DNA from: Pyxidicoccus sp. MSG2
GTDB lineage: Bacteria; Myxococcota; Myxococcia; Myxococcales; Myxococcaceae
Direction: 5' to 3'
NCBI RefSeq assembly: GCF_026626705.1
Contig: NZ_JAPNKC010000001.1
Span: 2,480,001 to 2,544,000, forward strand
Length of the DNA: 64,000 nt
Shown here: positions 53,705-64,000 of the stretch, piece by piece
Layout: every line of letters starts with the position of its first letter
Numbering within the stretch: position 1 is the first letter of the stretch
The notes under the pieces: model-generated
Database searches by the model: none
The model's input: the letters and a program-made list of their open reading frames with translations, nothing else
What the model was told of the DNA's origin: nothing
Translations under genes and position numbers: made by a program

Positions 53705-55879
53705 TCAGGCCTTGGCGTCCGGCTGGGTGGCCTCGGGGGCCTGCTGGGCGGGCATGCCGTCGCCGCCGGCCGCGCCCTGCTGGGCCGCCGCGCGCTCCGC
53801 CATCGCCTCCTTGCGGGACAGGCGGATCTTGCCCGTCTTGTCGATGCTGACCACCTTCACCAGCACCTCGTCGCCCTCCTTCAGCACGTCGGACACGCTC
53901 TTGACGCGCTTGTCGGACAGCTCGGAGATGTGGATGAGGCCGTCGGTGCCGGGGAACAGCTCCACGAAGGCGCCGAACTCCGCAATCTTGCGCACCGTGC
54001 CCGTGTAGATCTTCCCGATTTCCGCCTCGCGCGTCAGCGCCTGAATCATGGCGATGGCGGCCTTCACCGCGTCGCCGTTGGCGCTGGCGATGTCCACGCG
54101 GCCGGAGTCCTCGATGTTAATCGCGGCGCCGGTGCGGGCGATGATGTCCTTGATGACCTTGCCGCCCGGCCCGATGACGTTCTTGATGAACTCGGGACGA
54201 ATCTGGATGGTGGTGATGCGCGGCGCGTACTGGCTGATCTCCTTGCGGGAGGTCGCCAGCGTCTTGAGCATCTCACCCAGGATGTGGATGCGGCCCTGAC
54301 GCGCCTGCTCCAGCGCGCGGCTCATGATCTCCGTCGTGAGGCCGGTGATCTTGATGTCCATCTGGATGGAGGTGATGCCCTTCGTGGTGCCGCACACCTT
54401 GAAGTCCATGTCGCCCAGGTGGTCCTCGTCACCGAGGATGTCCGAGAGGATGGCGACCTTGTCGCCCTCCTTCACCAGGCCCATGGCGATGCCCGCCACC
54501 GGGGCCTTGATGGGGACGCCCGCGTCCATCAGCGCCAGCGTGCCGCCGCAGACGGAGGCCATGGACGAGGAGCCGTTGGACTCCAGGATGTCCGACACCA
54601 GCCGCACCGTGTACGGGAAGGAGTCGCTCTTGGGGACCATGTTGCGCAGCGCGCGCTCCGCCAGCGCACCGTGGCCGACTTCACGACGGCCCGGACCGCG
54701 CAGCGGCTTCGTCTCGTTCACGCTGAACGGGGGGAAGTTGTAGTGCAGCATGAAGCGCTTGAAGGCCATGCCGCCCAGCATCTCCAGGCGCTGCTCGTCG
54801 TCGCTGGTGCCCAGCGTGGCCACCACGAGCGCCTGCGTCTCGCCGCGGGTGAAGAGCGCGCTGCCGTGCGTGCGCGGAAGCACGCCGACCTCGTTCGTAA
54901 TCGCGCGCACCACGTCGTGCCCACGCCCGCCGATGCGGCCACCGTTGACCGTCATCTCGCGCATGTGCTCGTACTTCAGGTCCTCCACCACCGCCTTGGC
55001 GTGCTTCTCCACCAGCGGGGTGTAGCCGTCGCCCAGCTGCTCCTTGAGCCTGGCAATCGTCTCCTTCTTCGCCTTGGAGAGCGCGTCGTAGCGGGCACCC
55101 TTCTCCTTGATGCCGTAGCCGGCCTTGATGGAGTCCATGGCCAGCTCGCGCACCTTGGCGCGCAGGCCCTCGTCCACCGCGGGGGGCTTGTCGAAGGAGC
55201 GCACCTGCTTCTTCAGCTCGCGGCGCAGCTCGTCCTGCATGTCCAGCGCGGGCTGCGCCGTCTTGAAGCCGAACTCGAGCGCGGCCACCATGTCCGCCTC
55301 GGACACCTCTTCCGCGCCGCCCTCCACCATGACGATGGCCTCGCGGCTCACGGCCATGACGAGGTCCAAATCACTCTGCTCGCGCTGCTTCGCCGTGGGG
55401 TTGGCGACGAGCTGACCGCCGACGCGGCCCACGCGGATGCCGGCGAGGGGACCGTTGAACGGGATGTCCGACACCCACAGCGCCGCGGAGGCGCCGGTGA
55501 TGCCGTGGATGTCACCCTCGTTCTCCGGGTCCGAGGAGATGACGCTGGAGATGACCTGCGTCTCGTACGCGTAGCCCTCCGGGAACAGCGGGCGCAGGGA
55601 GCGGTCGACGAGGCGGCTGGCCAGCGTCTCCTTCTCCGTCAGGCGGCCCTCGCGCTTGAAGTAGCTGCCGGGGATGCGGCCCGCCGAGTACAGCTTCTCC
55701 TGGTACTCCACCGTGAGCGGGAGGAAGTCCACGTCCTTCTTCTCGCGCGCGCTCACCGCCGTCACGAGCAGCATGGTGTCGCCGTAGCGCACCACCACGG
55801 AGCCGTCGGCCTGCTTCGCCATGCGGCCCACTTCAATGCTCAGCTCGCTCTCACCAATCTTGACGCTCTTCTTCAGCAT
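53705..55879 (-). CDS. pnp: Polyribonucleotide nucleotidyltransferase (PNPase)
   Basis: 724 residues from ATG 55879 (the frame is open to 56170 but this is the family start, MLKKSV.IG...L..E.GRM). Two RNase PH domains with a helical middle are present; the second has [20 protein letters not shown] and [20 protein letters not shown], and the active-site Asp region is intact. A KH domain ([20 protein letters not shown]) and an S1 domain ([20 protein letters not shown]) close it. PNPase degrades RNA from the 3' end by phosphorolysis and is part of the degradosome. The gene follows rpsO, the common arrangement. Confidence 0.98.
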   Translation of the reverse strand: MLKKSVKIGESELSIEVGRMAKQADGSVVVRYGDTMLLVTAVSAREKKDVDFLPLTVEYQEKLYSAGRIPGSYFKREGRLTEKETLASRLVDRSLRPLFPEGYAYETQVISSVISSDPENEGDIHGITGASAALWVSDIPFNGPLAGIRVGRVGGQLVANPTAKQREQSDLDLVMAVSREAIVMVEGGAEEVSEADMVAALEFGFKTAQPALDMQDELRRELKKQVRSFDKPPAVDEGLRAKVRELAMDSIKAGYGIKEKGARYDALSKAKKETIARLKEQLGDGYTPLVEKHAKAVVEDLKYEHMREMTVNGGRIGGRGHDVVRAITNEVGVLPRTHGSALFTRGETQALVVATLGTSDDEQRLEMLGGMAFKRFMLHYNFPPFSVNETKPLRGPGRREVGHGALAERALRNMVPKSDSFPYTVRLVSDILESNGSSSMASVCGGTLALMDAGVPIKAPVAGIAMGLVKEGDKVAILSDILGDEDHLGDMDFKVCGTTKGITSIQMDIKITGLTTEIMSRALEQARQGRIHILGEMLKTLATSRKEISQYAPRITTIQIRPEFIKNVIGPGGKVIKDIIARTGAAINIEDSGRVDIASANGDAVKAAIAMIQALTREAEIGKIYTGTVRKIAEFGAFVELFPGTDGLIHISELSDKRVKSVSDVLKEGDEVLVKVVSIDKTGKIRLSRKEAMAERAAAQQGAAGGDGMPAQQAPEATQPDAKA

Positions 55880-56089
55880 GTCCGTGCCTCTGGGTACTTC
55901 AGGGGCGAGGACCCCACCGCACGCACCCGGCCCGCGAAATGCGGCCAGGCACCCCGGGAGGGCCCTCGGGGTGTATGAGCGGTCGCCAGGGCCTGGGACA
56001 GGCGCACGACAGGCAACCGCCAGCCTGTACTGCGGAGGGCGCTTGCGGAGCGCCGGAGGGATGTCTCGGAACTTTTGATCCCTGATCGC

Positions 56090-56115
56090 ACCGGCTGACC
56101 TGTGGGTCAGCCGGT
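56090..56115 (-). promoter_or_regulatory. pnp: Strong stem-loop in the pnp leader
   Basis: ACCGGCTGACC / GGTCAGCCGGT, a perfect 11-base stem with a 4-base loop, lying 211 bases before the pnp start in a 391-base gap (55880-56270). No T-run follows. In E. coli, RNase III cuts a hairpin in the pnp leader and PNPase then represses itself; this hairpin may play the same part. The rest of the gap holds a GC-rich imperfect palindrome (55951-55972) and no gene. Confidence 0.45.
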
Positions 56116-56227
56116 CCGAACGGAAACCAAAACCTCCGACGGCACCACTCCCTTGCCCGCCACCACCCACCGCGCTTCTACGACGTCACTTCCAAACCGC
56201 TTCCTACCGCCTACGTCTTAAACACGC

Positions 56228-56253
56228 GGGGCGCTGGTTGCTGCCAGCGCCCC
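56228..56253 (-). terminator. Hairpin after rpsO
   Basis: GGGGCGCTGG / CCAGCGCCCC, a perfect 10-base stem with a 6-base loop, 17 bases after the rpsO stop. A weak T-containing stretch (GTGTTTAAG) follows on the minus strand. It may end part of the upstream transcript. Confidence 0.65.
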
Positions 56254-56270
56254 GGGTGCTGCTCAGATGA

Positions 56271-56543
56271 CTACTTGCGGATGCCGAGCCCCTCGATGAG
56301 CTTCTTGTACCGGGTGACATCCTTGGACTTGAGGTAGTCCAGCAGCCGGCGACGCTGACCGACCAGCTTCAGCAGACCGCGCCGCGAGTGGTGGTCCTTC
56401 TTGTGCGTCTTGAAGTGCTCGGTGAGCATGTTGATGCGCTCGGACAGCAGCGCCACCTGCACCTCGGGAGAGCCGGTGTCCGTCTCATGCGTCCGGAACT
56501 TCGCCACCAGCTCCGTCTTGCGCTCGGTATGCAATGCCGACAT
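56271..56543 (-). CDS. rpsO: 30S ribosomal protein S15
   Basis: 90 residues from ATG 56543 with AAGGAAG upstream. The sequence is typical of S15: [40 protein letters not shown] and [17 protein letters not shown]. It binds 16S rRNA helices 20-22 early in small-subunit assembly. It is directly followed by pnp. Confidence 0.98.
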   Translation of the reverse strand: MSALHTERKTELVAKFRTHETDTGSPEVQVALLSERINMLTEHFKTHKKDHHSRRGLLKLVGQRRRLLDYLKSKDVTRYKKLIEGLGIRK

Positions 56544-56666
56544 GTGTTGCTTCCTTCGCCCACTCCGGTGGAGGACTGCTCGAGTCACCACGGTCCGCGG
56601 AGGGGTACAGACCGGGTCTCGTCCTTCTAACGGCGGGGGGGCTTATAAGCTCCGCCCCCCACAGGG

Positions 56667-56990
56667 TCAACCTTCGACGCCTGCCCGCCGGGCTCCTGGC
56701 GTCCTCGACAGTGCGAAGAAATACAGCTTCAGGCCGGCGGATAGTCCCCCGCCCCCGTGGGCCAGCTCCTCGCTCGCCCGCTCGTCCAGGGCGATGTGGA
56801 GGTAGAGGCCCTGCCCGCCCCGCTCCCCCGCCAGGTACTGCCGGACGCGGGGGTAGAGGTTGAAGAGGGACTCCAGCACGTCACCCACGCCGGCATTCGC
56901 GGGCAGCCCCAGGGTGAGCTCACGCCTGCCCTCGAAGGCACCTCGCAGCGCGGGAGCCACCACCACCGTGACTTCCCAGGTCCGCGCCAC
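56667..56990 (-). CDS. MoaD/ThiS-like ubiquitin-fold small protein (tentative)
   Basis: 107 residues from GTG 56990, which overlaps nothing and follows the truB stop (56992) by one base, so coupling is likely. The layout VTVVVAPALRGAFEGRRELT, then GVGDVLESLFNLYPRVRQYL, then LYLHIALDERASEEL and GGLSAGLKLYFF follows a MoaD-like beta-grasp. The usual C-terminal GlyGly is replaced by a tail ending RAGVEG, so it may not be a sulfur carrier. Placement between truB and rpsO is unusual. Family call is uncertain. Confidence 0.6.
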   Translation of the reverse strand: MARTWEVTVVVAPALRGAFEGRRELTLGLPANAGVGDVLESLFNLYPRVRQYLAGERGGQGLYLHIALDERASEELAHGGGGLSAGLKLYFFALSRTPGARRAGVEG

Positions 56991-56991
56991 G

Positions 56992-57861
56992 CTAGACGAG
57001 CACGCGCAGGTAGCGCAGCCGGCCGGCCACCACTTCGGCCACCGCCAGCAGCTCGCCGGCCGGGCCCATGACGCGCACCCGGCCGGGCCGCCCCGCGGGC
57101 ACCTCCACCGGCACGCCATGCGACACCCGCTGGGCCTCCGCCGCGCTCACGCGCACCTCGGGCAATTCCACCAGCGCGTCCGCCATGGACACCAGCCGCG
57201 GCGCCAGCGCACCCTCCTTCGCCAGGGCCGGCAGGTCCGCCAGCGGCAGCGCCTGGGCCAGGGTGAAGGGGCCGCTGTGCGTGCGCCGCAGGGCCTCGAG
57301 GTGGGCACCGCAGCCCAACGCGCGGCCCAGGTCGAAGGCCAGCGTGCGCACGAAGAAGCCCTTGGAGCAGCGCACCGACAGCTGCAGGCGGTCCGCGGAG
57401 TAGTCGCGCAGCACCAATTCGTACACGGTGACGTGGCGGGCGGCCCGCTCCACCTCCTCGCCGGCGCGCGCCAGCTCGTACAGCCGCTTCCCGGCCACCT
57501 TCACCGCCGAGTACATGGGCGGCACCTGGTCGAAGGAGCCCCGGAAGCGCGCCAGCGCGGACTCCAGCAGGGCGGGCGTCAGCGGCGGCACGGGCGAGCG
57601 CGCCGTCACCTGGCCCTGCGCGTCCTGGGTGTCCGTCTCCGCGCCCAGGCGCACCGTGGCGTCGTAGGCCTTGTCGCCCTCGGTGATGAAGCCCGCCACC
57701 TTGGTGGCCTCACCCAGGCACAGCGGCAGCACGCCGGTGGCCATCGGGTCCAGTGTCCCCGTGTGGCCCACCTTCTTCAGCTTGAGCAGCGAACGCACCT
57801 GTCGCACCACGTCAAAAGACGTGGGGCCCGAGGGCTTGTCGATGACCAGGACGCCGTCCAT
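56992..57861 (-). CDS. truB: tRNA pseudouridine-55 synthase
   Basis: 289 residues from ATG 57861. The start MDGVLVIDKPSGPTSFDVVR is typical of TruB. The catalytic Asp38 lies in GTLDPMATGV, followed by LCLGEATKVAG, RFRGSFDQVPPMYSAVKVAG and RLYELARAGEEVER. It makes pseudouridine 55 in the T-loop of tRNAs. A C-terminal PUA-like part is included (VSHGVPVEVPAGRPGRV). It sits 32 bases after rbfA, as in many bacteria. Confidence 0.96.
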   Translation of the reverse strand: MDGVLVIDKPSGPTSFDVVRQVRSLLKLKKVGHTGTLDPMATGVLPLCLGEATKVAGFITEGDKAYDATVRLGAETDTQDAQGQVTARSPVPPLTPALLESALARFRGSFDQVPPMYSAVKVAGKRLYELARAGEEVERAARHVTVYELVLRDYSADRLQLSVRCSKGFFVRTLAFDLGRALGCGAHLEALRRTHSGPFTLAQALPLADLPALAKEGALAPRLVSMADALVELPEVRVSAAEAQRVSHGVPVEVPAGRPGRVRVMGPAGELLAVAEVVAGRLRYLRVLV

Positions 57862-57893
57862 GTCACGCCAATATTGTGGGCCCGGGGCTGGAA

Positions 57894-58253
57894 CTACCAG
57901 CCTTCCTTGTTCCGGACCTCACGAAGGAGACGGTCAATCTTGTCTCCCTCTCCCACGGACTCGTCGAAGGAGAAGAAGATTTCGGGCGACACGCGCAGGT
58001 TGACGGTGGACGTCACCTCGCGGCGCACGAAGCCCTTGGCGGCCTCCAGCCCCTTCTGCGTGTCAGCACGCTCCTGCTCGGTGCCAATCATCGAATAGAA
58101 GACCTTGGCCACGCGAAGGTCCGGAGAGACCTTCACGCCCGTAATCGTGATGTAGCCGATGCGCGGGTCCCTCAGCATGCCCCGGGCGAGCAGGTCGCCG
58201 ATGGCCGCCTGGATTTCCTGTCCCACGCGCTCCGGTCGGGAATGCGTCGTCAT
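57894..58253 (-). CDS. rbfA: Ribosome-binding factor A
   Basis: 119 residues from ATG 58253, which overlaps the DUF503 stop as ATGA. RbfA marks are present: [40 protein letters not shown] and [18 protein letters not shown]. RbfA is a KH-like protein that binds the 30S subunit late in assembly and during cold shock. It follows infB and DUF503. Confidence 0.96.
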   Translation of the reverse strand: MTTHSRPERVGQEIQAAIGDLLARGMLRDPRIGYITITGVKVSPDLRVAKVFYSMIGTEQERADTQKGLEAAKGFVRREVTSTVNLRVSPEIFFSFDESVGEGDKIDRLLREVRNKEGW

Positions 58254-58888
58254 TTCTTCTCCCAGTCTCGCGGATTGCGCAGGGTGCGGGCCCGGGCCCG
58301 CGCCTCATCCAAGGTCATCCGTCCACCGCCCGACGGAGACGGGCGGCCCATTCCGGGGCCCCCCTCGTTGTCGCCTTCATGCCGGCGCTCCCAATCCCCC
58401 AACCCCTCCGCCTCCGCCAGCGACGCCTTGTCACCCCTCAGGAAGCGGGCAATGGCGGCCTCCGACTGCGCCGCCGCATCCTCGGGCGAGGCCTCCGCGT
58501 CCAGGAAGTCCTCGTCGCCGTCCTCTTCGTCCGCTGAAGCCATGCGCGGAGACGGGCTCCGGCCGGGCGAGCGGGTGGCCCCGCCGGAGAACAGCTGGTC
58601 CCCGAAGCCGAGGATTTCCGTCTCCCGCGCCATCAGCGGGGCGACGTACATCTCCTCGATGAAGTGGATGACCTTCTCCAATTGCTCGTCCACGTGGCGG
58701 CGGTCATTCCCCACCACCGCCAGGGCGAGCGCGGCCTTCTGCCAGAGATCCTGATCATCGACCTCGGCCATGGCCACGTTGAAACGGGCCTTCACCCGGT
58801 CCGTCACCCGGCGGAGCACCTGCCGCTTGGACTTGAGCGACCCGCTGTCCGGAATCTGGAGGGTGAGGCGTGCGACACCTACGAACAT
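58250..58888 (-). CDS. DUF503 (YlxP-like) protein with charged extension
   Basis: 212 residues from ATG 58888. Residues 1-95 are a DUF503 domain ([56 protein letters not shown]). YlxP proteins are small (about 90-95) and lie between infB and rbfA in many bacteria. Here an extra 115 residues of acidic and Ser/Arg-rich sequence are fused to the end, likely disordered. Its stop overlaps the rbfA start. YlxP proteins are linked to ribosome assembly in Bacillus; the exact role is not settled. Confidence 0.88.
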   Translation of the reverse strand: MFVGVARLTLQIPDSGSLKSKRQVLRRVTDRVKARFNVAMAEVDDQDLWQKAALALAVVGNDRRHVDEQLEKVIHFIEEMYVAPLMARETEILGFGDQLFSGGATRSPGRSPSPRMASADEEDGDEDFLDAEASPEDAAAQSEAAIARFLRGDKASLAEAEGLGDWERRHEGDNEGGPGMGRPSPSGGGRMTLDEARARARTLRNPRDWEKK

Positions 58889-58999
58889 GGAAGTCCCCCG
58901 GCCACCGGCGGACGCGCCACGAAGGGCGGCCACCGGGGCATCAGCACCCTGGGAAGATGGGGTCTTCCCAGGGTTTCAAGGAGGGCACTGGACTGTCGA

Positions 59000-61900
59000 C
59001 TACGTGAGGCTCTGACGAGTCTCTTCGATCTCGTAGGCCTCGATGATGTCACCGGGCTTGAGGTCGTTGAAGTTCTCGATGCCGATACCGCACTCGAAGC
59101 CCTGCGCGACCTCCTTGACGTCGTCCTTGAAGCGCCGCAGCGACGCCATCTTCCCGGAGAACAGCTGCTTGTTCTCGCGCATGAGCCGCACGAACGAGCC
59201 GCGCTTGATGACACCGTCCAGCACCGCCGCGCCGGCGATGGTGCCCAGGCGGGGCACGTTGAAGGTGTTGCGCACCTCCGCGCGACCCAGCTTGCGCTCG
59301 GTGCGGATGGGCTCCAGCAGCCCCTCCATGTCCTCGCGCACACCGTCGATGAGCTCGTAGATGATGGAGTAGCTGCGCAGCGTCACGTCCTGCGCCTTGG
59401 CCGCGGCCTCGGCACCGGACTCGGGGTTGACGTTGAAGCCCAGCACGACGCCCTTGGAGGCCGCCGCCCGCATCACGTCGCCCTCGGTGATGGCACCCAC
59501 GCCCGAGTGGACGATCTCCACCTTGACCTTGTGCGTGGAGAGCTTCTGCACCGCCTGCTTGACGGCCTCGGACGAGCCCTGCACGTCCGCCTTGATGACG
59601 ACGCGCAGCTCCTTGGGGCCTCCGCCCGCCTTCGTCTTGGCGAACAGCTGCTCCAGGGACTCGCGGTTGACCTTGCTGAGCTCGGTCTGCCGCTCCTTCA
59701 TGTTGCGGTGCTCGGCGATCTGCTTGGCCGCCTTCTCGTCCGCCACCACGTTGATGGCGTCACCCGCGCTCGGCACGCCGGACAGGCCGACGACCTCGGC
59801 GCAGTAGCCGGGCTTCACTTCCTTGACCTGCTCGCCGCGGCTGTTCGTCATGGCGCGGACACGGCCGTAGTGCGCGCCGGTGACGATGGCGTCGCCCAGC
59901 TTGAGCGTGCCCTCCTGCACCAGCACCGTGGCCACCGGCCCGCGGCCGCGGTCCAGCTTGGCCTCGATGATGGCGCCCACGCCCGGACGGCTCGGGTTGG
60001 ACGTGAGCTCGAGCACCTCGGCCTGGAGGGCCAGGTTCTCCAGCAGCAGGTCCAGGTTCTCCTTCGTCTTCGCGGAGACCGGCACCATGATGGTGTCGCC
60101 GCCCCACTCTTCCGGGACGAGCTCGTGGGTGGCCAGGTCCTTCTTCACGCGGTCCGGGTTGGCGCCGGGCACGTCCATCTTGTTGATGGCGACGACGATG
60201 GGGACTTCCGCCGCCTTCGCGTGCTTGATGGCCTCCACCGTCTGCGGCATCACGCCGTCATCCGCGGCCACCACCAGCACCACGATGTCCGTCACGTCCG
60301 CGCCACGGGCGCGCATGGACGTGAAGGCCTCGTGGCCCGGCGTGTCGAGGAAGGTGACGTCGCCGCGCGCCGTGGAGATGCTGTACGCGCCGATGTGCTG
60401 GGTGATGCCGCCCGCCTCGCCCGCCGCCACGTTGGCCTTGCGGATGGCGTCCAGGAGGCTCGTCTTGCCGTGGTCGACGTGGCCCATGATGGTGACCACC
60501 GGCGGACGGGGACGCTCGTCCTCGGGACGGGCCTCCACCTCGGGCAGGTAGTCCTCCACCTCGAAGCCGACGCGGTCGATCTTCCAGCCGTAGTCGGTGG
60601 CCAGCATCTCCGCGGTGTCCGCGTCGACCATCTGGTTGGCCGTGGCCATCTTCCCCAGGCCCATCAGCTTCTTGATGATGTCCGCGCTGCGCACACCCAT
60701 GCGCTGGCCCAGGTCGGACACGCTGATGCCCTCCTGCAGCTTGATGACCTTCTTCTCCTCGGCCATCTGGGTGATCTGCGTCTTGGCGCCCTTCTTCGTG
60801 GGCTTCTTCTTCTTGCCACGGATGGGGATGGTGACGCGGCCCCAGACCATGTCCGTCAGTTCCTGCTTGGACACGCTGGTCGTATCGCCACTGGTGCGCT
60901 TGCGCTGGCCACGCTCCTTGTTCTTGGAGACGTCCACCAGCTCGCGGCCCCGGCCCAGGTGGTCCGGAACCACCTTGTACTCACGCCGCTCGGGGATGCC
61001 CGCGCGGCCCGGTGCCATGGGGTACTGCTTGGCCTGGCCGGCCGTGGGCGTCACACGGCGCACCTGGATGAGCGGGCGCGAGATGACGACGGCCTGCGTG
61101 GCCGTGGGACGGGCCTGGCCGCCCGTGGGCGACACCTGGGCGTGGGGAACGCCGCCCACCATGATGGTGGGACCCGCGGGAGCCGCCGTGCCACCGGCCG
61201 AGGCCTGGGCACCCGGCGCGCCCGTGGGACGCACCGGCGGCTGACCCGGACGCGCGCCCGGGCCCTGATACGTCTGCCCCTGGTAGCTGGGACGACCGCC
61301 CGGGCCACCCGGACGACCCCCGGGACCGCCCGGACCACCCGGACGCCCCCCCGGACCGCCGGGGCCACCCGGACGACCACCGGGACCGCCCGGACCCCCG
61401 GGACGCCCCCCCGGACCGCCCGGCCCCCCGGGACGACCACCGCCTGGACCACCACGCTGGACATAGCCCGGGCCACGGGACACGACGGTCGCGGACGTCG
61501 AAGTGCTCGAAGGCGTCCGGACAGTCGGCGGGACCGGTGAGCGAGGGGGGGGTTGGGGCAAGGTGGTGCGCTCCTGGGCTGGGGAAGTGGGCTGCGCGCC
61601 GGCAGGCGGCTGCACGGCGGCGCGAGGTGCCTCGACCGGGGCCCTGGGGGCCTCGGCAGCGGGCGTGGACACAGCCGCGACTGCGGCGGGGGCCTGGGGG
61701 GCCTCCGCGACGGGCGCGGGCTGCTGCGGGGTGGCTGCGACGGCGGGAGCCTCCGGAACCTCCGGGGCGGCCTCCACCGGCTTCGACTCAACGGCCCTCG
61801 GCGCCTCGACAGGGGCCTGGGGTGCCTCGACGACGGGAGCCGACGGCGGCTCCTCGGCCCGGGCGGCGGCCGGAGGCGCTTCGTACGCCGCGGGAGGCGG

Positions 61901-62206
61901 CTCGTACTGGGAATGGTCGTACTGCTGGCCTTCGCCCGCCTCCGCGGACGCACCACCGGCGGGCGCGCCCACCTTGCGGCGGACGACGAACCCCTTCGCC
62001 GTCACGGGCGGCGTGGCCTGCTTCGGCTTGCGCTTGTCCAGGATCTTCTGGACGGCGGCGGTCGCCTGGTCGTCATCGAGTGAGGACGAGTGGCTCTTGA
62101 CGTCGTAACCGAGCGCAGAGAGCTCGGTCACGACCTCCTTGTTGTCGAGCTCAATGCCGTGGCCCTTGAGCTCCTTGGCGATTTCATGGACGCGCTTCTT
62201 CGACAT
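59000..62206 (-). CDS. infB: Translation initiation factor IF-2
   Basis: 1068 residues from ATG 62206. An IF2N domain starts the protein ([20 protein letters not shown]). A very long Pro/Ala-rich segment follows, with a Gly/Arg/Pro tandem repeat ([10 protein letters not shown] units) at about residues 253-304, then a second IF2N ([20 protein letters not shown]). The G domain has [11 protein letters not shown] (from about 573), DTPGHEAF and NKMD. Domains II-IV complete it. IF-2 delivers initiator tRNA and joins ribosome subunits. Other myxobacteria have similarly long N-termini. It is in the nusA-infB-rbfA cluster. Confidence 0.98.
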   Translation of the reverse strand: MSKKRVHEIAKELKGHGIELDNKEVVTELSALGYDVKSHSSSLDDDQATAAVQKILDKRKPKQATPPVTAKGFVVRRKVGAPAGGASAEAGEGQQYDHSQYEPPPAAYEAPPAAARAEEPPSAPVVEAPQAPVEAPRAVESKPVEAAPEVPEAPAVAATPQQPAPVAEAPQAPAAVAAVSTPAAEAPRAPVEAPRAAVQPPAGAQPTSPAQERTTLPQPPPRSPVPPTVRTPSSTSTSATVVSRGPGYVQRGGPGGGRPGGPGGPGGRPGGPGGPGGRPGGPGGPGGRPGGPGGPGGRPGGPGGRPSYQGQTYQGPGARPGQPPVRPTGAPGAQASAGGTAAPAGPTIMVGGVPHAQVSPTGGQARPTATQAVVISRPLIQVRRVTPTAGQAKQYPMAPGRAGIPERREYKVVPDHLGRGRELVDVSKNKERGQRKRTSGDTTSVSKQELTDMVWGRVTIPIRGKKKKPTKKGAKTQITQMAEEKKVIKLQEGISVSDLGQRMGVRSADIIKKLMGLGKMATANQMVDADTAEMLATDYGWKIDRVGFEVEDYLPEVEARPEDERPRPPVVTIMGHVDHGKTSLLDAIRKANVAAGEAGGITQHIGAYSISTARGDVTFLDTPGHEAFTSMRARGADVTDIVVLVVAADDGVMPQTVEAIKHAKAAEVPIVVAINKMDVPGANPDRVKKDLATHELVPEEWGGDTIMVPVSAKTKENLDLLLENLALQAEVLELTSNPSRPGVGAIIEAKLDRGRGPVATVLVQEGTLKLGDAIVTGAHYGRVRAMTNSRGEQVKEVKPGYCAEVVGLSGVPSAGDAINVVADEKAAKQIAEHRNMKERQTELSKVNRESLEQLFAKTKAGGGPKELRVVIKADVQGSSEAVKQAVQKLSTHKVKVEIVHSGVGAITEGDVMRAAASKGVVLGFNVNPESGAEAAAKAQDVTLRSYSIIYELIDGVREDMEGLLEPIRTERKLGRAEVRNTFNVPRLGTIAGAAVLDGVIKRGSFVRLMRENKQLFSGKMASLRRFKDDVKEVAQGFECGIGIENFNDLKPGDIIEAYEIEETRQSLT

Positions 62207-62315
62207 ATTGCCCTTGTTGGCCTTCTGCTCCGCCGGCTTCCGGGGCGCAGCACCCTAGTCCAAACCCGAAAATGTGTGCGAGTGGTCCTTAACACCCACT
62301 CCCCCCCCACACCCC

Positions 62316-62624
62316 TTAGCTCCCCGTCCCCGACTCCCACGCCTGCCCGAGCTGCGACGGGTCAACCTGTCCCGCCTTGCCGCGAAAGGCCCTTCCAAAC
62401 GCCTTCCGCTTCAGCGCTGCCGTCAGACAACCGGCACCGCACAGGTAGGCGCCCCGTCCTGGCAGCCGCCGTGCCCTATCCACCTCGATGGCGCCCCCAG
62501 GCCCTATCACGAACCGGGTAAGCTCCGCCTGCGGTCGCTTGGACCCGCATCCGACGCACGTCCGGACCGGACCTGACTCCGCGCTCTGCTCTCCCGACGC
62601 CTTGCGGCCTGACGGGCGCCCCAC
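62316..62624 (-). CDS. YlxR/DUF448-family RNA-binding protein
   Basis: 102 residues from ATG 62624. The DUF448 signature RTCVGCGSKRPQAELTRFVI and RRLPGRGAYLCGAGCLTAAL is clear. YlxR proteins lie between nusA and infB in most bacteria; in Bacillus and Clostridioides they bind RNA, including RNase P RNA. The N-terminal 20 residues are not conserved. The stop is 109 bases before infB. Confidence 0.93.
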   Translation of the reverse strand: MGRPSGRKASGEQSAESGPVRTCVGCGSKRPQAELTRFVIGPGGAIEVDRARRLPGRGAYLCGAGCLTAALKRKAFGRAFRGKAGQVDPSQLGQAWESGTGS

Positions 62625-62644
62625 GTTCCCTTCCCTCCCCTAGC

Positions 62645-64000
<1,356 letters not shown>

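Noticed and set aside
53513..55978. Long plus-strand open frame (821 codons) opposite pnp
   Set aside because: Antisense shadow of pnp with no recognisable domain or ribosome site.
58664..61540. Long plus-strand open frame (958 codons) opposite infB
   Set aside because: It is the antisense shadow of a GC-rich gene; its protein is Val/His/Arg/Leu-rich low-complexity with no domain, while IF-2 on the other strand is certain.

Overview
The window is GC-rich, has long ORF-like shadows on both strands, uses GTG starts, and carries many lipoproteins, eukaryote-like Ser/Thr kinases, FGE-sulfatase domains, ADYC and CFI-box proteins. It also has a tmRNA whose tag reads ANDNVELALAA. Together these point to a myxobacterium, most likely Myxococcaceae (Myxococcus, Corallococcus or Pyxidicoccus). 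The genus cannot be fixed from the sequence alone.

Layout. 0-1.5 kb: an AT-richer C39-like cysteine peptidase gene cut by the left edge, then fused remnants of an IS91-type transposase and an NtrC-type regulator. 1.6-8.5 kb: two small exported or membrane proteins, then on the minus strand an M19-type dipeptidase with a 14-repeat RCC1 lipoprotein, and a Ser/Thr kinase. 8.7-12.5 kb: a four-gene Fe(III)-siderophore ABC importer behind a Fur-box-like palindrome. 12.6-15.9 kb: a PDZ protein, and a glutathione S-transferase divergent from a LysR regulator.

15.9-34.1 kb is an accessory island. It holds a TPR-CHAT protease-like lipoprotein, a sigma-70-family factor, and a divergent 1343-residue protein that joins an anti-sigma-like zinc finger, a Ser/Thr kinase, an nSTAND-type NTPase, a membrane segment, a PEGA-like region and an FGE-sulfatase domain. 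An ADYC protein and a low-GC lipoprotein with repeated DNED motifs follow. Then come two decayed ISL3 ends, a decayed DDE transposase, a second TPR-CHAT paralogue and an intact ISL3 element. I consider the TPR-CHAT / sigma / zinc-finger-kinase-nSTAND-FGE cluster the best candidate for an undescribed signalling or conflict system.

34.3-48.3 kb: ssrA (tmRNA), an active plus inactive M16 peptidase pair, an OmpA/thrombospondin-3 protein, a TPR protein, a TlpA-like thioredoxin with a CFI-box protein, HtrA-like protease, a small double zinc-site protein, a SPOUT RNA methyltransferase, and convergent purC and purB.

48.5-64 kb: one long minus-strand series transcribed as nusA (cut by the right edge), ylxR-like, infB, DUF503, rbfA, truB, a MoaD-like small protein, rpsO, pnp, a membrane protein, an M23 peptidase, dut, and a Ser/Thr kinase with a C-terminal FGE domain. 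This is the conserved transcription/translation/RNA-turnover cluster with envelope and signalling genes at its tail. No CRISPR array, rRNA or tRNA gene was seen.
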